Assembly (NCBI GenBank): GCA_963675135.1
Contig: OY776130.1
Span: 65,692,867-65,756,866 of the forward strand
Length of the DNA stretch: 64,000 nt
DNA from: Galeopsis tetrahit
Lineage: Eukaryota > Streptophyta > Magnoliopsida > Lamiales > Lamiaceae
Reading direction: 5' to 3'
Part shown: one piece after another, positions 1 to 12,459 of the stretch
Position numbering within the stretch: the first letter of the stretch is position 1
Layout: every line of letters begins with the position of its first letter
Made by a program: the position numbers and the translations under genes
The notes under the pieces: generated by a model
What the model saw: only the letters and a program-made list of their open reading frames with translations
Told to the model about the DNA's origin: nothing
Databases searched by the model: none

Positions 1-26
1 AATTCATTTTTTTTAACAAGTTATTA

Positions 27-259
27 CTCCCTCCGTTCGCCTATAAGCTTCCCATTTTACCATTTTGGTCCGTCCGCCTATAAGCTTCCCATACCTTTTT
101 TGGTAAATACTTTTTCTTACACTTCACTTTATATTTTATTTTTTCTCTCTATCTCTCTCCTCTCTCAATCACATCACTTGTACTATATCTATTATTTAAT
201 CACTTTTCTTAATTTCTGTGCCAAAAAGTAACGTAACACTTATAGGCGGACGGAGGGAG
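27..259. mobile_element. Stowaway-type MITE
   Basis: The ends are inverted repeats of the CTCCCTCCGT type, followed on both sides by a 'gcctataag' motif (right end: cttataggc then ggacggagggag). TA dinucleotides flank both ends (25-26 and 260-261), the Tc1/mariner-Stowaway signature. It has no coding capacity. A close relative lies at 51219-51352. Confidence 0.85.
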
Positions 260-463
260 TATGATTTTGCAAAATATATCCTTGTCTCAGACAAGTTTTT
301 ATGTTACTAAATATATTTAATATAACTCCATACAGAAAAATGAGGAAGAATATTCACCGTACGCGTATATGATTAAAGAAAGCAACAGGTGCCTAACGCT
401 ATAAAATTTTTAGGGCAATGAAAAACTGTCAAAATCGAAAAAACTTATATATGCCGTCATATA

Positions 464-902
464 TATGCACGGGTCCAAAACTGAACTGGAATCGGTTTGG
501 ACCAGGATCGAAATCTACCCTAAAGGGTGGACCGGAGATTGGACCGAAATTGATCCGGTTCAAACCGGATAAATTTTTTTTTTTTCAACTTTTTGTTTTT
601 AATTTTTTAGAAACGAGAACAAGAATGATAAATTTGTGTATGAAAATGAGTGTTGGTTTTCATTTGAGATCCATATTCGTCAATGTGAATTTTATTTACA
701 ATATTATTAATGGTATTTTGATACTAAAAGTAAATTGACTATTTTTGTTCAATTATATACTATCATTATGTAATAGATCTCTAACACTTTTAAAAAATAT
801 AAATCCTAAAATTTAATGGACCGGAGACCGGACCGGAAACCAACCGGTCGGTCCGGTTCCGGTCTTTTTTCCGGTCCGTTTTTTTTTTTTTGCACACTCC
901 TA
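464..902. mobile_element. hAT MITE, left end eroded
   Basis: An 8-bp target duplication GTCATATA lies at 456-463 and 903-910. The right end TTTGCACACTCCTA is a standard terminus. The left end keeps only TATGCAC of the expected TAGAGGTGTGCAC. The arms are rich in 'accggtcc' motifs. The core (from 'gaaacgagaacaagaatg') is shared with the complete copy at 55085-55656. A 106-codon open frame inside it is not a gene. Confidence 0.8.
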
Positions 903-1444
903 GTCATATACCCCCATCCCATGATTATTTGTACACTTTTCTTATTGGAACATCCAAAAATTACATACACACTCTTAATATGAAAATACCCCCTACAAAA
1001 TTTATATCATCCCAATATCATTTTATTTTTAAAATTATTCATTTTTTTATAGTATATATTTTACTTTACCTCTCATCAAATCCACCTTACACCTTATCAA
1101 ATCACCTAAAATACACTCATTTTATTTTACATCACAAATCACTAAATCCTCTTTTATGAAAAATTGTGTTGTCAAAGAGTGAAAAAAATTCCGAGATGAA
1201 GGGAGTACGAGTTTTCATTACATATGAACTTATAATTCTATTCCAATCAAATTTTTAAATAAAATAATAATTTTTTATTTTATCTCATAATAATATACCA
1301 TATCAAAACAATTACAAAAATGATTATTATTATTTTTTATTTCATTCCATCGTATCAATCAAACATTAATATCTTGACTATCACAAAACATATAAAAATA
1401 AGCACATTTTATATGAGACGGTTTCATGCACAGATAAAAAGAGT

Positions 1445-1595
1445 ACTCCCTTCGTTCCAGAGAAACTTGCACCATTTTAAGAAATGTGTAAAAAAAATGT
1501 GTAATGAGTGATGTTTTGAGGGGTAGTTTTATAAACTTTTATGAATAAAGTAAAGTAAAAAGTAGATTGAGTGTAGAAAAATAATGACATACGAA
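1445..1595. repeat. Dispersed repeat, Stowaway-related half element
   Basis: It starts with a Stowaway-like end (actcccttcgttcc) and then runs 'agagaaacttg' to 'gacatacg'. The same roughly 150-bp sequence recurs at about 51431-51575 in the NOG1 5' UTR intron. No matching right terminus is visible, so this is probably a truncated MITE. The sequence just downstream, to 2379, is probably promoter and 5' leader of the NPY-like gene. Confidence 0.6.
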
Positions 1596-2379
1596 ATAAT
1601 TAATGAATGGTATTGGGACTTGTGGGAGAAGTAGTCCAATTTAGATAGGAAAATGGTGATTTAGAGGGTATAAAAAAGCGTAGTGTAAGGAGAAAAAAGG
1701 GGGTGTTGGTGGTGCTGCAAACATACTGAAGGTGAATACATCTTGTTTCAATGGTGGCTACCAAAGATAAACGACAACTCATCTTTTTCTGCTTTGGTTT
1801 CTTCCTCATTTAGCATCTCTCTTTCTAGCCCCTGCTTTTCTACTCCCTTCAAACTTACAGGTCACTTCACTTTATCATTTTCAATGCTTCCTGATTGTCT
1901 CACTTTATGCTCAATATATCAGGTTTTTTTTCTCTCCATCTTAAGTTTTCATCTGTGTTCTTTTTTTTTTTTTTAATTTGGGATTCACCTATTTTCCTCT
2001 GTGTTTTTGTTTTTATGCCTAAATTTGGGGAAACCCATTATGTTCTCAAAAAACTAAGTGGATTGATTCTCTTTGACTAGATTTTAATGGTGTCTCTTTT
2101 CTCATTCCCAGATTTTAATAGGTGCAAGAAATCTTGTTGATTCTTGGTTATGATTTCTGAAACACTAGTTCAGATTTTATGCTGTGTGTTGGTGATAAGA
2201 AGCATATGCTGATAAGGGAGATTGGTGGTGCTAGTTTTGTACACGTGGGCCCTTTTTTTCGATTTTAAAGAGGACATTCAGCATTTTCTGCTAGTTGGTA
2301 TTCCAATTTGGTTGAACTCTGGGAATTTCTGATTTAATAGGTGATATTTTGGAGTTTGAAAGAATATTAGCCTTTCAAA

Positions 2380-5300
2380 ATGAAGTTTATGAAACTCGGA
2401 TCGAAGCCGGATCAGTTTCAAACTGATGGGGATGCTATCAGGTTAGCTATATCTGTTGTTGAATCCTTGCTATTTGTTCTGTACTGCAGATGTATGTGTG
2501 TGTGATATGAATGCACCATTTTTACTATTTTTGCATTTGAATATGGATACAAACACTACAAGAAAACTACTCTCATTATTGCTTCTTAGTGACAGGAATT
2601 TGAAAATTAATGACAGTCAATTACTGTCACTCAAATCTTTTAGCTAGAGAAGCTATAATAACAGGAATTCTGTCACTAAAAGTCATTTTTCTTGTAGTGA
2701 AACTAGGTAATATGTTTGGTGAATGGCGATTGTGGAATCGAATCTTGACTCAATTGTTGGCATGTATTTTGCTTGAACATCTTCAATTTATAGCCAATAT
2801 TATGTACCAAATGTATTTGAAGACAAATTATGGGTTTCGGCGCAGTTAAAACATATGATAGAATGAGCAATAATTATATATGGTAGAAATTTGGCTGTCC
2901 TTTTCAAGAGATGTCATGTTTTTTATTTGGCAATTGAAACTTCAGATATGGTTTCTTTTTTCTGCACTTGTCTTTCTCGTTTATATGCGAGCATGAGTTT
3001 GTTTCAAACTCAAAAGTTGCTGATATTAGGTTTATTTCAAAATTTGACTGTTGGAAACGTTTTCGTATTTCAGGTATGTAGCGACAGAGTTAGCTAGTGA
3101 CATGGTCGTCAACGTTGGGGATGTCAAGTTTTATCTCCACAAGGTATAATCAATTTTTTCAAGGAGAATGGGTTTGTGCTTCAATTTTGGAATATTTAGG
3201 TACAAAAATGATTGTTGGTTGAGGAATAGTGAAATGATTAACTTATTTTGAGTCTCATTACCTCGTATGAAGTATGATGATCCTTTTTTTCTAATTAAAC
3301 CCTCACGAGTGTCCATGCTTATTCCCATTGAATTTCTTTTAACCAAACCCCCCCTAAATTATCTGTTATTTTAATTTAGTTACATAATTGATAACTATGT
3401 AGCCACTAGCCACCTGTGATTTGTGATAATCAACCGTTCAAGTTTGCTCAAATTTATCAAAATGATGCAGTAACTCTTAAATGGCATTTTTTCTGGCTAT
3501 TCGCTAACAAAACTTCATCTTATTATATAGTTTCCTCTCCTCTCCAAGAGTTCTCAGCTTCAGAAGCTTATTGCCGCTACAACTGATAACAACAATGACG
3601 AAATCGACCTCCACGATATCCCTGGGGGTCCATCTGCGTTCGAAATATGTGCCAAGTTCTGTTATGGTATGGTGGTAACACTCAACGCATATAACGTGGT
3701 TGCAGCACGCTGTGCTGCCGAGTACCTTGAAATGTACGAGACGGTCGAGAAAGGAAACCTCGTATACAAGATCGACATCTTTCTCAGCTCCAGCATTTTC
3801 AAGAGTTGGAAAGACTCCATCATTGTTCTTCAAACAACAAAATCTCTTCTCCCATTTTCAGAGGAATTAAAAATCGTGGGTCATTGCCTAGATTCGATAG
3901 CGACCCGGGCTTCCACCGACCCGTCAAAAGTCGACTGGTCGTACACTTATAATCGTAAGAAGCTTCCGTCTGAAAATGGGCTCGACTGGAATGGCGTGAA
4001 GAAGCAACAAACTGTGCCTAAAGACTGGTGGGTAGAAGATTTATGCGAACTTCAAATCGATTTATATAAGAGAGTTATTACAACGATTAGATCCAAAGGA
4101 AGAATATCAGCTGATATCATAGGAGAATCAATAACAGCGTATGCTTCTAGAAGGCTTCCCGTTTTCAAGAAAAGCACTATGCAAGAAAACGAGCTTCTGA
4201 AATACCGTTACTTGGTAGACATAATCACGTGGTTGCTACCAATGGAGAGAAGTTGTGTTCCTTGTAGTTTTATGTTAATGTTATTACATGCTTCGATAAT
4301 GTTGGAATGTGAGGAGACAGGAAGAAGGAAGCTTATGCAAAAAATTGGACAAGAGCTTGAGGAGGCAACTGTTTCCGATCTGATAATTTGTTCCTCGAGT
4401 GGTGAAAATGCTCTTTATGACGTTGATGTGGTACATGATTTGGTTGAGAAGTTTATGATGCAAGAAAACCAGGCTGATTGTCCCGATGGATTCACTTCCG
4501 ATGCTTCCAAGGCTAAGGTGGCAAGATTGGTTGATGACTATTTGGCTAAAGCAGCTAGAGATTCGTCTTTGCCTTTGTCTAAATTTGTCGATCTTGCTGA
4601 AATGGTCTCCACGTATCCAAGATCAAGTCATGATGGGATTTATCGCGCTATTGACATGTACTTAAAGGTTGGTTATGAATCCACCATTCCACCTCCCCCC
4701 CCCAACACCCACCCCTCTCTATATTATACACACATGCAAACACCCTCGTGGTTTGGAAATGTTGCGCAGAATCCCTCTGTGGTTTGGAAACTGCACTAAA
4801 TCCCCATGTGGTTTTTTAAATGAGGAAACAAATAACACCATTAACTCGTTTCTGAAAAAAAGCAAGAGTTCAATAAACCACAAGGGGATTTCATGCAATT
4901 TCCAAACCACGAGGGGATTTTATGCAATATATGTGTGTATATATATAGATCTCGTGTGAACCAGGTTCACATGAATTTTATTCTTCCAAATATCACCTTT
5001 TAAAAAATATTTGATTTTAATACTTTACGTGTAATTTTTCTCAAAATAACTAAACCATGATACTTTGTATGCTAAATAATGGAGTACAGTATTACTTTGT
5101 ATACTAATCAGTATTACCGAGTTCACCATAAAACTTTCGTTACTTAGGTTCATGCCAGTTTTTGTCATGTATATTTATATTATATTTAATAACTGGTGTT
5201 TTTTCTGGGTGCAGGAGCATCCAGAGTTGACAAAGGGTGATAAAAAGAGAATCTGTAGGTTAATGGATTGCAAGAAGCTATCAGCTGAGGCCTGCACACA

Positions 5301-5787
5301 CGCTGTACAAAACGAGAGGCTTCCGATGCGTGTGGTTGTGCAAGTTCTTTTCTTTGAGCAAGCCCGCATAGCAGCAGCCACGGGGTATACCACACCTGAT
5401 CCTGGCTTGGTTAGGGCTATGCTCCCAAGAGGATCTTGCGGGAGCTCCAGATCAGCAACTACCAACTCAGACGAGGACTGGGACGGAGATCAGACCTCAG
5501 AGGAACTCAAGGATTTGAAGGGGGAGCTCGTTCTGAGAAACAAAGGAGAAAGAGATGGTGATAGTGGCCTCAAACTAAATGATGCCAAGTTGAATGGAGA
5601 TAAAGTCACTGCTAAGAAAGTTAAAAAGATGTTCTCGAGATTGTGGTCTAATAAAGATGGAGTGGGTGAGAACAGCAGCTCGGATACATCGGAAAGCCAA
5701 AGCCATGCTTCTAGAAGCGACGGTTATGGTGAACACGATGCCAAAATTCCAAATCAAATGAAGAAAAATATGCTGCTCACAAAGTGA
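2380..5787 (+). CDS. NPY: BTB/POZ-NPH3 domain protein, NPY (NAKED PINS IN YUC) type
   Basis: Four exons, join 2380-2441, 3074-3143, 3531-4667, 5215-5787, give 613 residues; all introns are GT-AG and in phase. The N-terminus MKFMKLGSKPDQFQ leads into a BTB fold (about residues 29-130, with FPLLSKSSQLQKLI and EICAKFCYGM). The NPH3 domain starts at PKDWWVEDLCEL (about 207) and runs to RLPMRVVVQVLFFEQAR (about 475). A basic, Ser-rich tail follows. Members of this family are plasma-membrane-associated adaptors that act with AGC kinases in PIN-dependent auxin transport, organ formation and root gravitropism; BTB-NPH3 proteins can serve as CUL3 adaptors. The start is set by the conserved MKFMKLGS opening; an in-frame ATG four codons in (M4) is less likely. 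It resembles NPY1/ENP more than NPH3 or RPT2, but which NPY paralog cannot be decided here. Intron 1 holds a CACTA MITE and intron 3 a foldback MITE. The 3' UTR follows to about 6150. Confidence 0.95.
2554..2699. mobile_element. CACTA (En/Spm) MITE in NPY intron 1
   Basis: The element is 146 bp. Its ends are CACTACAAGAAAA and TTTTTCTTGTAGTG, flanked by an AAA duplication (2551-2553, 2700-2702), the 3-bp size typical of CACTA elements. Internal 'gacag/ctgtc' repeats make it strongly foldable. It lies wholly within the first intron. Confidence 0.85.
4718..4951. mobile_element. Foldback MITE in NPY intron 3
   Basis: A long imperfect inverted repeat: 'ccctcgtggtttggaaat' on the left is answered by 'atttccaaaccacgagggg' on the right, with a second inner pair around 'tgtggttt'. 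The arms extend out to tatata/cacaca tracts. It begins about 50 bp after the exon 3 donor (4668). No clear target duplication was found, so the superfamily is open. Confidence 0.7.
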
Positions 5788-8700
5788 GGGAGATTCTTTG
5801 GACTCTGGTCAAACATCGAAAAGTCGTGGATTTGTTCAGGGCATCAAAACGAGTGCTTTCCCAGTAGGACGATTCGTCTCAATGTGGTTAGTTTTTGTTC
5901 TTGATCATTTGCCTTAAGATGTTAAAAACAAACCAATGCTAGAAATTAGAGAAGTAATCGTTTGCCACGAAAATTTAGGAGTCTGAGAAGCGTATGGGCG
6001 TACAAATTTGGTGTTATCTATGTATTTGTTGGAATGGTTCTTGAATTTTGGTCTTGGGCACAAAGAGATGTAGCTTAGTTGTGTAATTTCTTGTCCTTGT
6101 TGATTATTTCCTCCCTCTGCAATAGTAATTTATCAAAGGAATTTTTCATAACCATGTCTATTTTTTGTGTTATAATTGCACGTGATATCAAAGATGGAGC
6201 TATTGTCATTGTGTCACTTTGAAATAATTTTGTCTCATCTAAAATTTTGAAAGTTCAGGTTCTTGTATATTAATTCCTAATACACAACATTGCCAACTGT
6301 ATGGAAACACTGGTGTTAAATTTACTCACAAGTTGCATAACTAATCAGGAAATTTTATAAAATACATACACATTATAATCGTATAAATCTATTACAGTAA
6401 CCTATGGACATTATTAAAAAAGAAATCTAAATGTAAGAACGTCTATCAATGTTATAAAGTCATACTGATGTAGGCCGCGGAAGCGTATAAAAATGACAAT
6501 ACGAGAAACACACACTAGTTCGTTGATTCTAAAAATACCCGAAAAAGTGACACAAATTCAATACGTTGATTCAAGAAGAATACCGTAATTGCAATTCAAA
6601 AGAAGCAAATTTGCTCTTTATTTTTTTTTTCATTCAAAAACTTCAAAACTACGTTTATTACAATTCTAGCTCCCATTTATAAGGAGTCAACATGATTTTT
6701 CCCTCACAAATTATGCCATAATATAAGGGTTTATTTTGCCAAAATAAAATTAAACTAGGAAACAAGATAAGTAGAAAACAAGATTGATGCTAATTATCAA
6801 TCACATATTCTTCTTCAGCGGCTTTAAAAACTCGAATTTATCAATTACAATTTCAATCTCCATCACACACTTACACGCACACACCAGTTGCACCGAATAA
6901 GTTCTTTCAACGTGCAATACTACACTTATCAAGTAATATTATTACGTTTATAAAGCAATGTAAACGTAGAATTGTGTAGAAAAATGTTTGGGTATTACTT
7001 TATAAGCATAGACTGCATAGTTGTATACTTTTATTACTTAATTAGTGATGCGGTATTACAAATTACAAGAAATTGCGTGCAATTTGTGCATACAAAAATT
7101 TGTCATCGACTAAAGACAGCTTTGGGACTGGTAAAATCGACTAAAGACAGCTAAATATATAATTTGTCATCAAGTGTATCTTTAAAAATCTTCTAAATAC
7201 CTCCCTTTACGACCACCCTAACTTATTTATAAGTGCAACAATTCATATCTATTTCCTTTTTTTCTGAGGTAAATGCATGTATTTGTTATTTCATATAAAA
7301 CTGAAATTTGATCAGGGAATCCTATCCTGTGTCTTTCTTTTGATTGACAATAGTTAGGCTAAGTTTGGCAAGGATTGACCCACTAATTAAAGTCACTCAA
7401 ACATTGAAATTTATCAATGAAATCGTATTCTTACCTAATTTACAAACATTAAATTAATCTTAATCAATTTAGATAGTGCAATTGGTTTGCAAATTTGACA
7501 CAAAAACAACATTTCTGAGCTTAAGTTGGGTGTAAAGGCATTTAATAATTAAAGTTGGATAAACTTTCAATTTTATCACACATTATCTCGCTACATTTTC
7601 TTAACCACATTTCTCTAATTTTTTTATTGTTATCTCTCTGTCTCAACAATTCATTATACCTATAATATTATATTTATGAATCAATGTGCAAAAAACAAAC
7701 AGTAAGCTTAGATAGGACGGATGGAGTATCTCCTAATTGAATTTTGTTTTTTAAAATATGATTTTAGTTTTCTTGAGCTTAAGTCTTTGAATTGGGCCTA
7801 AGTCTTAAAAAATGATTTTAGTTTTGAATTGGGCCTAAGTCTTTGAGCTTGGAAATTACGTTAACTCATAAACTGGCCTAAGCATGAATGGTTTTGAGCT
7901 GATAAATCATTGGTATTGTAGTAAAGTATTACTCACTCCGGTTTTACACAAGTCTTTCTCATTAATGAGCTAGTTTTGGGTGAGATCGTCTTACAAAATG
8001 AGATCCGTGAAAAGGGTCTTCTTTGACCCTTATATAAAAAGTGACAATGTTTGAGTAAAAAGTGATAATGTTTAAATAAAAAGTGATAGTCACTTTTGTT
8101 AAAAACATATTATCACTTTTTTTACAGACATAAATTTGAAAAAAAAATAGATTGTTCTACCAAAAAAATTGAAATAGGGGTCAAAAGAAACCAGTCTCAC
8201 GAAAAAAATCAATAACACGAACTTACACAAGTCTTTGTTATTAATGAATATTGACAAGTTCACCTTTAATAACAAATACTCTTACCACATCCAATGATTA
8301 TAGCTTAACCTAATAAAAAAAATCTAAATATTTATAGCTTCAAGATATAAATTAAAAATTATGAGTATTTTCTAAAGTTTAAAAGAGGGTAAAATTGAAA
8401 GAAAGTGTGAAAAAAAAAAAACTAAAACATCATTTAATTGTATACAAGTATATGATGTTAAAACATTATTTATTTGTAAATGAAATGAGTATATATTGTA
8501 TACATACTAGTATGTAGGTTTGTTTTGATGATGTGTTTCAATCCACCATGTTTTGTTCGACGTGTAAACTTATGTGTCATGATTATAATACATGTAACTA
8601 AATATTTTTACAAGGCAGATATATTTGGTGGATTTTTTTCCATTTTATTTGGGTGAAATATCATGACATACAATTAATTAAGCTTCTCCCTCATGACAAA

Positions 8701-9309
8701 TCCGCTTAAAAATTTTAAAAATATATAACGAATAAAAATTATTCGATAGTTGTGATGATGTCATGACAATACGTACAATCGATAAATTAACGATAATAGC
8801 GTATGAAAAATGATGTCATAAACGAACCTATATAATTAATTCAGATCATGTTCAATAATTTAATACTATGAAACGCGAAATATATTTATTTTCTTAATAT
8901 AAATTGAAGGTTTGCATGTAAGATTAAGTTAACTATTTATATAATCAGTCAGTCAGTCCATCAATCAAACTCATTAATTTTATTACAATTTAGCATACTC
9001 CGTATCAAATTAGAAGAGTTTCATATAATTAAAAGCTGGGTCACAATATAGCTAGGTTCTTAGTTTATGAATGTTCATTTCAGTGCTCAATTTTTGTCTT
9101 TTTCTCGATTCAAGATTTGATTTAAATTATTTTTGTCAATTCAAGACCTAATGATTTTTTTTTTTTTATTATATGGTGTATGCCATTTTTTTGTCCTCTT
9201 GTATGTATTGAAATTGAAGAAAAAAAAAAGGGCAGACTTTAAATTAAGGCAAAAGAATTAAATCAAATTCTAATTTGTGAAAAAAAAAAATCCATGCAAA
9301 ATGTATATA

Positions 9310-9723
9310 CTTCCTCAGTTCTAGTGAAAATCAATTTTTTCCATAAATTTCATTGAAAACTGATCATTTCCTTTTTTTATAATCTATATATTATAATATC
9401 TCACATTTCACTATACTCTTTCTTTCTCAATCACATCACTCTTAATACGTCTATTTATTCAATCATTTTTCTGAGGTTTCGGTATTCGGTCTTAGGAACA
9501 ACTTATAATTTGGGGGACTAATCTCACCGTTCACTGGCGAGAGCCCGTTTAAAGTTAGAGTTAAACTTTGTATGGACTGATCCCTAAGAAATTGTTTCGA
9601 ACCTGAAATCTTGAAAGGAGCACACTCCTAAGTATCTATATTTATTACTCAATATATCATGGAGTATATTTTAATCTCTGTGTTCAATTAACTCATGGAT
9701 AGCTTTTATCGGGATGGAGGAAG
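9310..9723. mobile_element. Stowaway MITE with internal insertion
   Basis: The ends CTTCCTCAGTTC and the complement of 'gatggaggaag' are flanked by TA on both sides (9308-9309, 9724-9725). The middle (about 9475-9635) differs in texture and holds 'aggttcgaa' on the minus strand, like a pol III B box, so a degraded SINE may be nested here. Confidence 0.65.
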
Positions 9724-10038
9724 TATTTCGTAACATATAATTATTGGAATGTATGGTCAAAGAAAGCATGGGTGGCTAGTCGGAAGAAAATGAAATAGGA
9801 AAATGAAAAATTAACAGTAAGATAAATATAGGTAGACAAAAACACAGGTTTGATAATGGGAAGGATGTTGTCATTTGTTTTTTTTGTCGACGTTATCTAT
9901 ATTTTAATCCGTACATTGCTCTTTCAAAGAATCATATAGTATATTCGAATGACTGGTCATTTCAAAACACGACAAAGATTATTGTAGTATCATCTAATGA
10001 CACGTCCATTCTTGTTCTTCACATGTATGCACATCAAA

Positions 10039-10062
10039 TGTGTGTGTGTGTGTGTGTGTGTG
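10039..10062. repeat. (TG)12 microsatellite
   Basis: A perfect dinucleotide run, followed by the related stretch 'gtgtcgtgtgtg'. It lies in intergenic DNA. Confidence 0.95.
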
Positions 10063-10337
10063 AGATTCGTGTCGTGTGTGTTAAGTGTAAGATAAAGGAA
10101 GAAAAAAAAATCAAGTTGGAACCCTAGCCAAGTGTTAAGTTTGTTGTTTTATTCTATGTACATATTAATGGTCCTACGTGAGTCAAGGACTTGCGTGAGA
10201 GTTGAGATGAAGATTTGAGACGGTTTCAGGGTAAAATTGTTCAATAATATTGTCAAGGGGATATATAGGGGTAAATTAGTTCAAAATAAATGAGTAACTA
10301 GACTCAATATATATATTTAATCAGATCCTAAAAAAAA

Positions 10338-10563
10338 TCAACGAGGGGACCAGGTCGACACGTGGTTCCACTCAACGAGGGGACAAGGTCGACACGTGGT
10401 TCCACAGGTGGATCCACACATCGAAGTAGAGAGTTGGCTCTGATACCATATAAGAAGGAAGGCCTAACTCTACACTTAAAACCAAGGTGTTAAGTGAGAG
10501 AATTGTCCAGGCTTATAAGTCCACCCAAGACCATCTCTCTATCCGATGTGAGATACCTTAATA
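10338..10563 (-). mobile_element. LTR/TRIM retrotransposon fragment with tRNA-Met primer site
   Basis: On the minus strand, 10448-10437 reads TGGTATCAGAGC, the usual initiator-tRNA-Met primer-binding site. It is preceded by an LTR-like stretch (10563-10449) containing 'ctcacatcgg' and 'gacttataagcc', a layout I recognise from plant TRIM/LTR elements. Downstream of the primer site (lower coordinates) are two near-identical 34-bp units, 10338-10371 and 10372-10405. The second LTR is not found, so the element is truncated. Confidence 0.65.
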
Positions 10564-11270
10564 GTATTAGGGCATGTTTGATAGCAAAGACGGATTATCT
10601 AAAATTAGAATGACATCTAAACTTTATAACTTTTAAAGCATAATCTACCCTTAACCTAAGTTATCAAACCACCAATAAAAATGATATATAATTAATCTAG
10701 GTTTAATCTAAGCTATCAAACATGACCTTAACCCATAAAAACTTGTTTGAGAAGATCTTGGGTAAATACTCCGTAACTTAATATATATCGATATTTTGTG
10801 CTACTTTTTTTAAAGAACAAATGGGGTTTTAAGACACTATCCCCAACTTTCATATATCAATATATAAGAAAAGGATTCTGTCTTAAGTGGTTGAAAGCAA
10901 GATTTGGAGAAGTTGACCAAGAGATTTAGTTAGAAGTGATGTGCATGGCTCGAGGAAAGGTTAGTTAATTATAAAGAAATATGACTAAACTATAGTTAAT
11001 TAGTGGTTAATTAAATGACAATATTATTATTCCACTACCAATTAATTAAAGTTGGTGTGTTGTGAAGCACTATTTGAATGTGGGCCGGCAAGAAGTGAAG
11101 TGATTCCATCCATATCTAAGCCTCAGGGGATTACAAAATTGACCACTCATGCTCACCTTTGTTTTCTTGCTCTTTTTTGCATGTTTTTAAGGGTTTGAAT
11201 CCTATTCAAAGTTTTACACTTTTCCATGAAATATGACCCGCATATATACCCAGCTTCATAAATTATACTA

Positions 11271-12088
11271 CTTCCTCCGTCCCGTCATAACTTTTACACT
11301 TACTTATTTAAACGTTCTTTCATAATTTTTTTTTTTTAAAGTTTTGGGTATCCGATTAAAAAACCGACTAATCCCGATGAACCAATCCCACCACCCATAT
11401 ACGAGGGTCCCATTTAAAATTGTTGTCCAAGTGGTTACAGCAAAGTGATACTTGTTTGACGTCACATGTTCAAAACTTTTCTATTTTCTTAAATGACAAA
11501 ATCAACTTCTATTTGATGATTTATATTCTATATTCAGGTTTATGGATGGTTAGATTAAAAGTGACGTTGGTATATAGTTCTCCATTAATCACTTGTTAAG
11601 TAACTCATTTGTTATTTTGACGTCTCTTGTTAAAATGGAGTACTGTCCTATTTTTACTCTTTTCGTCCATTGAAAATTACTCAATTTTCTTTTTCGTTCA
11701 TTCCAATGAAATTTACTTATTCATTTTTTAGCAAATTACTCCGTTCACTAAAAGTGTGTTCAATTATATTCTTGGATCCACAAAAAATATGCTTATTTTA
11801 TTTAAATATTTAACTTTTGAGTATTTTTTCTAGTTACTAACAAGATTGAGTATCTACCAACAATATTCTTTACTCGTTACCTCACATATCTTTTTTATAA
11901 TTAAAATGTGATTTTTTTAAAAATATGTATAAAAAAAAAGTGAACACACTTTTGATAGACAGAGGGAGTATATATTTTTATCTCTCAATCACATCAACTC
12001 TAATACATTTACCTAATCTATCATATTTTTCTTAACCTCCGAGCCCAAAGCTCATGGTCGGGGGCAGCTTTCATTAGGACGGAGGGAG
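11271..12088. mobile_element. Stowaway MITE carrying a second, nested Stowaway (11739-11968)
   Basis: The outer ends CTTCCTCCGTCCC and ggacggagggag are flanked by TA (11269-11270, 12089-12090). The inner element has ends 'ctccgttcactaaaagtgtg' and the complement of 'cacacttttgatagacagag', also with flanking TA (11737-11738, 11969-11970). About 11336-11480 looks like a third insertion with weak tRNA-like boxes. Confidence 0.65.
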
Positions 12089-12440
12089 TAATATTATTCG
12101 AGTTTGATTCGACATATGTAAAAGTTCAACCGTACAACACCTTATATATATTACTCCATAAAAGTGTCCAGATTTTTCTTTTTCCTTCATTCACAAAAGT
12201 TGGCACATTAAAAACTATAATTTTTTATAAACTTCAATCTCACAATATTTATATATTTATACAAATTATCATTATTTTTTGAGTTCACGTATACACTCAA
12301 TTCTACAAAGAAACAATTTTTTTGTGAGAGGAAGAAAGTATTACTTGGAAGATAAGGGAAAATGAGAAAGGGGACATAACATAACACGTAACCAGAGAAG
12401 ATTTTGTTTTGTACCTGCAGAGAATTGATCGATTAGGAAA

Positions 12441-12459
12441 GAGAGAGAGAGAGAGAGAG
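12441..12459. repeat. (GA)n microsatellite
   Basis: A perfect GA run of about nine units in intergenic DNA, overlapped by two spurious short open frames. Confidence 0.95.

Noticed and set aside
418..738. 106-codon frame and neighbours
   Set aside because: Lies within a non-coding hAT MITE; the homologous element at 55085 does not conserve the frame.
4669..4799. C-terminal extension of the NPH3 frame past 4667
   Set aside because: This is read-through into intron 3 and a MITE; the conserved continuation EHPELTKGDKKRICRLMDC resumes at 5215.
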